Source: Gammaproteobacteria bacterium | Lineage (GTDB): Bacteria; Pseudomonadota; Gammaproteobacteria; Xanthomonadales; Rhodanobacteraceae | DNA: 35,271 nucleotides | Assembly (NCBI GenBank): GCA_021324095.1 | Contig: JAJPJT010000126.1 | Coordinates: 1-35,271 of the forward strand | Direction of reading: 5' to 3' | Part shown: one piece after another, positions 31,509-35,271 of the stretch | How the letters are laid out: the number at the start of each line of letters is the position of its first letter | How positions within the stretch are numbered: position 1 is the first letter of the stretch | Made by a program: the position numbers and the translations under genes | The notes under the pieces: model-generated | What the model was told of the DNA's origin: nothing | What the model saw: only the letters and a program-made list of their open reading frames with translations | The model's database searches: none

Positions 31509-34500
31509 TCAATCCTGCAACGTCAACAGGCTTGCGTTGCCGCCTGCGGCGGTGGTGTTGACAGTGAAGGTGCGTTCGGTCGCGAAACGCAGCAGGTAAT
31601 GCGGGCCGCCGGCCTTGGGCCCGGTGCCGGAAAGATTTTCGCCGCCGAACGGCTGCACGCCGACGACCGCGCCGATCTGGTTGCGGTTGACGTAAAGATT
31701 GCCCACCTTGGCGCGGCGGCGGATGTGCTCGACGGTTTCATCGATGCGGCTGTGGACGCCGAGCGTGAGGCCGAAGCCGGTCGCGTTGATCGCGTCGATC
31801 ACCTCGTCGAGTTCTTCGGCCTTCCAGCGCACGACGTGCAGCGCGGGGCCGAACACTTCGCGCGTCAACAACTTGATCGACGGGATCTCGTAGGCGCGCG
31901 GTGCGAAGAAGGTGCCGTGTTCGGCGTCTTCCGGCAGCCTGGCCATGTTGATCAGTTTTGCCTGGCCGCGCATCAGTTCGGCATGTTCTTCCAGTGTCGC
32001 ACAGGACGGCTGGTCGATTACCGGACCGACGTCGGTCGAGAGCAGCGCCGGATCGCCCAACGTCAGTTCGTCCATCGCGCCCTTCAGCATTTCGATAACG
32101 TGGTCGGCGATATCGTCCTGCACGAACAGCACGCGAGCCGCCGAGCAGCGCTGGCCCGCGGAATCGAACGCGGAAGTCATCACGTCCTTGACCAGTTGCT
32201 CGGGCAGCGCGGACGAATCCGCGATCAATGCATTCTGGCCACCCGTTTCGGCGATCAGCGCCGCGATCGGCGCTTCGCGCGCAGCCAGGGTGCGGTTGAT
32301 CGTCCATGCGGTTTCGGTGGAACCGGTGAAGCACACGCCCGCAACTTCGGGGCGCGTCAACAGCGTCTTGCCGATGACCGAACCGCGGCACGGCACGTAT
32401 TGCAACACCTTTTCCGGCACGCCGGCCTGTTGCAGCAGCTTCACGGCGGCGCAGCCGACCAGCGTGGTGGGTTCGGCTGGCTTGGCGATCACCGCGTTGC
32501 CGGAAGCTAGTCCTGCAGCGACCTGTCCGGTGAAGATCGCCAGCGGGAAGTTCCACGGGCTGATGCACACGAATACGCCGCGGCCGTGCAGGTAAAGCTG
32601 GTTGGACTCGCCGGTCGGGCCGGGCAAATCTGCCGGCTTGCCGAACAGCCTGCGTGCCATCGACGCGTAGTAGCGGCACATGTCGGCCGCTTCACGCACT
32701 TCACTGATCGCCGCCGGGATGGTCTTGCCGGCTTCGCGCACGCACAGCGCGATCAGTTCGGCGCGGTTCTGCTCGAGAAGATCCGCCGCGCGTTCGAGGA
32801 TCGCGGCGCGTTCGTCGGCAGGCTTGCCGTCCCACGCAGGCTGTGCGGCGACCGCATTGTCGAGCGCGCGCAGGATGGTCGCGGCATCGGCGTTGCGCGA
32901 TTGGCCGACCACGACGCGATGGTCGGCGGGACTGGTAACGTCGCGTGGCGCATCGGACGTCTGCGCGCCCGGCACCAGCGGTTCGGCGCGCCATGGTCCG
33001 CGCTTCGCGTCGACGGCTTCGGCGAGGGATCGGAGTTCGTCGTCGTTGGCGAGATTGACGCCCATGGAATTCTTCCGGAGTTTGCCGTACAGGTCGATCG
33101 GCAAGGGAATGCGTGGATGCTGGTAGCGGCCGTCATGCATCGTGCCGAATGCGCGCACCTCGACGCAGGGATCGGCGACCAGGTCGTGGATCGGCAACTT
33201 GTCGTCGCTGATGCGGTTGACGAAACTGGTGTTGGCCCCGTTCTCGAGCAGGCGGCGAACCAGGTACGGCAACAGGTCTTCGTGGCTGCCGCAGGGTGCA
33301 TAAACGCGGCACGGCACGTTCCAGTGGTCGGGGCCGATCACCTCGGCGTACAGGTCGGTGCCCATGCCGTGCAGGCGCTGGAACTCGAATGGACGTCCGT
33401 TTGCCAGATGGTGGATCGTCGCGATCGTGTGCGCGTTGTGGGTCGCGAACTGCGGGTAGATCACGTCCGCGCCGGCATCCAGCATGCGACGCGCGTTGGC
33501 GAGGTAGGAAACGTCCGTATTGGGTTTGCGCGTGAACACGGGATAGCCGGACAACCCCGCTTCCTGCGCGCGCTTGATTTCCGAATCCCAGTACGCGCCC
33601 TTCACCAGGCGCACGCACCAGCGGCGCTGCGCGGCCTTCGCGGTTTCGATCAGCCAGTCGATCACGAAGGGCGCGCGCTTCTGGTACGCCTGCACCGCGA
33701 GACCGAAACCGTTCCAGCCTGCAAGCGACGGGTGCGTGAAGACCGCTTCCATCACGTCCAGCGACAGCTCCAGACGGTCGGCTTCCTCGGCGTCGATGGT
33801 GAGCGCGATGCCCTGCGCCTTTGCGAGCTGTGCCAGTTCCAGCACGACAGGGGTCAGCTCCGCGTGCACCCGCGCGCGTTTGGCGACTTCATAGCGCGGG
33901 TGCAGCGCCGACAGCTTCACCGACACCGACGGCGCGTCCAGTACGTCGCCGAACGGTCCGCGCGCGCCGAGCGCCAGGATCGCATCGTGGTAGGCCTGCT
34001 TGTAACGTGCCGCATCCGGCGCGGTCAGCGCGGCCTCGCCCAGCATGTCATACGAATAGCGGTACTTCGCGTCGTCGCCCTTGGCCGAGCGGTCCAGCGC
34101 TTCCTCGATGGTGCGGCCCATCACGAATTGATGGCCCATGATGCGCATCGCCTGGCGCACCGCCAACCGGATCACCGGCTCGCCGGCGCGCGCGATCATG
34201 CGCTGAAACGCGCCCGGTGCATCGGCGCGCGTCGAATCGGTGAGGTTCACCAGGCGGCCGGTGAGCATCAGGCCCCAGGTCGATGCATTCACGAACAGCG
34301 AATCGCTGGCGCCGAGGTGTTTCCTCCAGTCGGCCTCCCCCAGCTTGTCGCGAATCAGCTTGTCGGTGGTGAGGCGATCGGGGATGCGCAGCAGCGCTTC
34401 GGCGACGCACATCAGCAGCACGCCTTCCTCACTGGAGAGGTCGTACTGGCGCATGAAGGATTCCACCGCGCTCCGGTCGGTGCTGCGTTCGCGCACCCGC

Positions 34501-34673
34501 GCCACCAGCGCCGCGGCTTGGGCCTCGATGGCCTGGCTTTCCCGGGTCGGCAGGGTGGCTTCGGCCAATCTTGCCGCGACGATTTCCGATTCGTCGGTAC
34601 TCCATGCTGCGGTGATGCGCGCGCGCGCGGCGCCCGGCGGCGCAGGCAGTTCGGGGCTCAGGATTTCGGCCAT
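31509..34673 (-). CDS. putA: Bifunctional proline dehydrogenase / pyrroline-5-carboxylate dehydrogenase
   Basis: A 1054-residue PutA that oxidises proline to glutamate in two steps, passing electrons to quinone and NAD+, at the inner membrane face. The proline dehydrogenase barrel (about 130-475) shows LVKGAYWDSEIKRAQ, KPNTDVSYLA, ATHNAHTI and HGMGTDLYAEV. The aldehyde dehydrogenase domain (about 550-1030) has ISPWNFPLAIFTGQ, the glutamate E809 in IAETGGQN, and the catalytic C843 in SAGQRCSAAR. E. coli PutA (1320 residues) carries an N-terminal ribbon-helix-helix repressor domain; this one starts directly with the alpha-domain, so it cannot be the autorepressor. The C-terminal domain of long PutAs is also missing. 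ATG 34673 is the chosen start. Regulation must come from another factor. Confidence 0.96.
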   Translation of the reverse strand: MAEILSPELPAPPGAARARITAAWSTDESEIVAARLAEATLPTRESQAIEAQAAALVARVRERSTDRSAVESFMRQYDLSSEEGVLLMCVAEALLRIPDRLTTDKLIRDKLGEADWRKHLGASDSLFVNASTWGLMLTGRLVNLTDSTRADAPGAFQRMIARAGEPVIRLAVRQAMRIMGHQFVMGRTIEEALDRSAKGDDAKYRYSYDMLGEAALTAPDAARYKQAYHDAILALGARGPFGDVLDAPSVSVKLSALHPRYEVAKRARVHAELTPVVLELAQLAKAQGIALTIDAEEADRLELSLDVMEAVFTHPSLAGWNGFGLAVQAYQKRAPFVIDWLIETAKAAQRRWCVRLVKGAYWDSEIKRAQEAGLSGYPVFTRKPNTDVSYLANARRMLDAGADVIYPQFATHNAHTIATIHHLANGRPFEFQRLHGMGTDLYAEVIGPDHWNVPCRVYAPCGSHEDLLPYLVRRLLENGANTSFVNRISDDKLPIHDLVADPCVEVRAFGTMHDGRYQHPRIPLPIDLYGKLRKNSMGVNLANDDELRSLAEAVDAKRGPWRAEPLVPGAQTSDAPRDVTSPADHRVVVGQSRNADAATILRALDNAVAAQPAWDGKPADERAAILERAADLLEQNRAELIALCVREAGKTIPAAISEVREAADMCRYYASMARRLFGKPADLPGPTGESNQLYLHGRGVFVCISPWNFPLAIFTGQVAAGLASGNAVIAKPAEPTTLVGCAAVKLLQQAGVPEKVLQYVPCRGSVIGKTLLTRPEVAGVCFTGSTETAWTINRTLAAREAPIAALIAETGGQNALIADSSALPEQLVKDVMTSAFDSAGQRCSAARVLFVQDDIADHVIEMLKGAMDELTLGDPALLSTDVGPVIDQPSCATLEEHAELMRGQAKLINMARLPEDAEHGTFFAPRAYEIPSIKLLTREVFGPALHVVRWKAEELDEVIDAINATGFGLTLGVHSRIDETVEHIRRRAKVGNLYVNRNQIGAVVGVQPFGGENLSGTGPKAGGPHYLLRFATERTFTVNTTAAGGNASLLTLQD

Positions 34674-34776
34674 CGGCGACTACTTGAAACGCGACCGCCC
34701 ATTGTACGTCTTGTTGCTGTCGCAGCCAATGATGCGTGGCAGAAACGAGGCGCTGCGCGCGGCTATTCTTGCTGAC

Positions 34777-35271
34777 ATGCCTCGCCGGCCTTATGATCCA
34801 CAGACTGCGGTACCGCGAATGTCCATGATCACACGTCTACCGGTGGCTGCCGATACCGGGCAGGTGACGCTGCTGCTCTCGCCCAACCGGGCGTTGACTC
34901 GTGAGCAGATGCGCAGGTTGACGTGGGAACTTTGCATTGCGGCGTTGCTGGTGGCGGGGCTTGCGGCGTGGGGCGGCGATGTGTTCGCGCCGCTGTTCGC
35001 GCTGATCGAGGTCCCCGTGTTGGCGGTTGCGTTGTGGTTGGTGTGGCGCAGTGGCGATTGCAGGGAACGCATCACGCTGGATACGGACAACGTCCGTATC
35101 GAGCAGCTTCCCGCGCGGGGTCGTGCGCCGAGCACGTTTCCCGTCGCGTGGACCCGGGTATGCGTACTGGAACGCGGCGACGGGCATCGGCACGTGGTGC
35201 TGACGGCACAAGGGCGCGAGCAGGAAGTGGGCGGATGCCTGGGTGACGACGAGAGGATGCAATTGTCGCGA
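34777..35271 (+). CDS. DUF2244 membrane protein (3' end outside the window)
   Basis: An open frame of 165 codons runs off the right edge, so the C-terminus is missing. Its middle has two hydrophobic segments (about LCIAALLVAGLAAWGG and PLFALIEVPVLAVALWLVW), preceded by the DUF2244-type LLLSPNRALTREQ and followed by a soluble part (DTDNVRIEQLP, then FPVAWTRVCVLERG and a G-R-E-Q-E-V-G strand). DUF2244 proteins are inner-membrane proteins of unknown function; in related genomes the gene often precedes cytochrome c oxidase subunit II, which would lie beyond the edge. Three in-frame ATGs (34777, 34819, 34825) have no clear ribosome-binding site, so the start is uncertain. It is divergent from putA, 103 bp apart. 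Confidence 0.8.
   Translation, partial: MPRRPYDPQTAVPRMSMITRLPVAADTGQVTLLLSPNRALTREQMRRLTWELCIAALLVAGLAAWGGDVFAPLFALIEVPVLAVALWLVWRSGDCRERITLDTDNVRIEQLPARGRAPSTFPVAWTRVCVLERGDGHRHVVLTAQGREQEVGGCLGDDERMQLSR

Noticed and set aside
31509..34673. PutA as an autoregulating repressor
   Set aside because: The ribbon-helix-helix domain found at the start of long PutAs is absent, and no in-frame extension upstream supplies it.

Overview
The window is high in G+C and reads like a chromosomal segment of a gammaproteobacterium of the order Lysobacterales (Xanthomonadales), perhaps Rhodanobacteraceae. The grounds are gene order and protein style: a large TonB-dependent receptor next to a TPR-sulfotransferase, the lptM-dapF-DUF484-xerC block, a RimK-type ligase with an N-terminal RLAN domain, a PutA without a DNA-binding domain, MacB-like permeases that begin MFAYYLDLALRS, and many palindromic intergenic repeats. 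The taxon is an inference; no marker gene is present.

Layout. 1-4004 (+): the 3' part of a TonB-dependent receptor with a clear terminator, then a TPR-sulfotransferase. 4121-7472 (-): GNAT acetyltransferase, then lptM, dapF, a DUF484 gene and xerC, with a TATAAT box overlapping the GNAT stop codon. 7636-9117 (+): RimK-like ATP-grasp ligase, then a probable small membrane protein (-). 9658-10536 (+): aroE, convergent with a gamma-carbonic-anhydrase-like gene (-). 11182-12981 (-): a cNMP-domain/patatin phospholipase, divergent from oligopeptidase A (13047-15206, +). 15471-17312 (+): a KefB/C-type antiporter whose 3' end overlaps, tail to tail, a giant membrane-ankyrin gene (17269-20820, -). 21280-22641 (+): a FadL-type outer-membrane transporter. 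22918-30846 (+): six tandem MacB/FtsX-type ABC permease genes in three A-B pairs. 30913-34673 (-): a DUF4168 exported protein and putA. 34777 to the end (+): a partial DUF2244 membrane protein.

Two things stand out. First, a palindromic repeat has been taken into coding sequence. About 29 codons of the same element lie in frame, in the same orientation and reading frame, in two unrelated genes: oligopeptidase A just before its zinc site, and the ankyrin protein. A different palindromic repeat supplies the C-terminal tail of AroE. This resembles the Rickettsia palindromic elements. Related or similar elements sit between genes at 15262-15387, 20895-21091, 24264-24334 and 29494-29609.

Second, the six-permease array has no ATPase or adaptor gene beside it. 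It is preceded by a near-consensus sigma-54 promoter (TGGCAC, then TGCA) and, about 65-100 bp further upstream, by three helically phased GTGTCCGC repeats ending in a perfect palindrome, which look like enhancer-binding-protein sites. This suggests an inducible efflux or envelope-stress system whose ATPase, adaptor and activator lie elsewhere.
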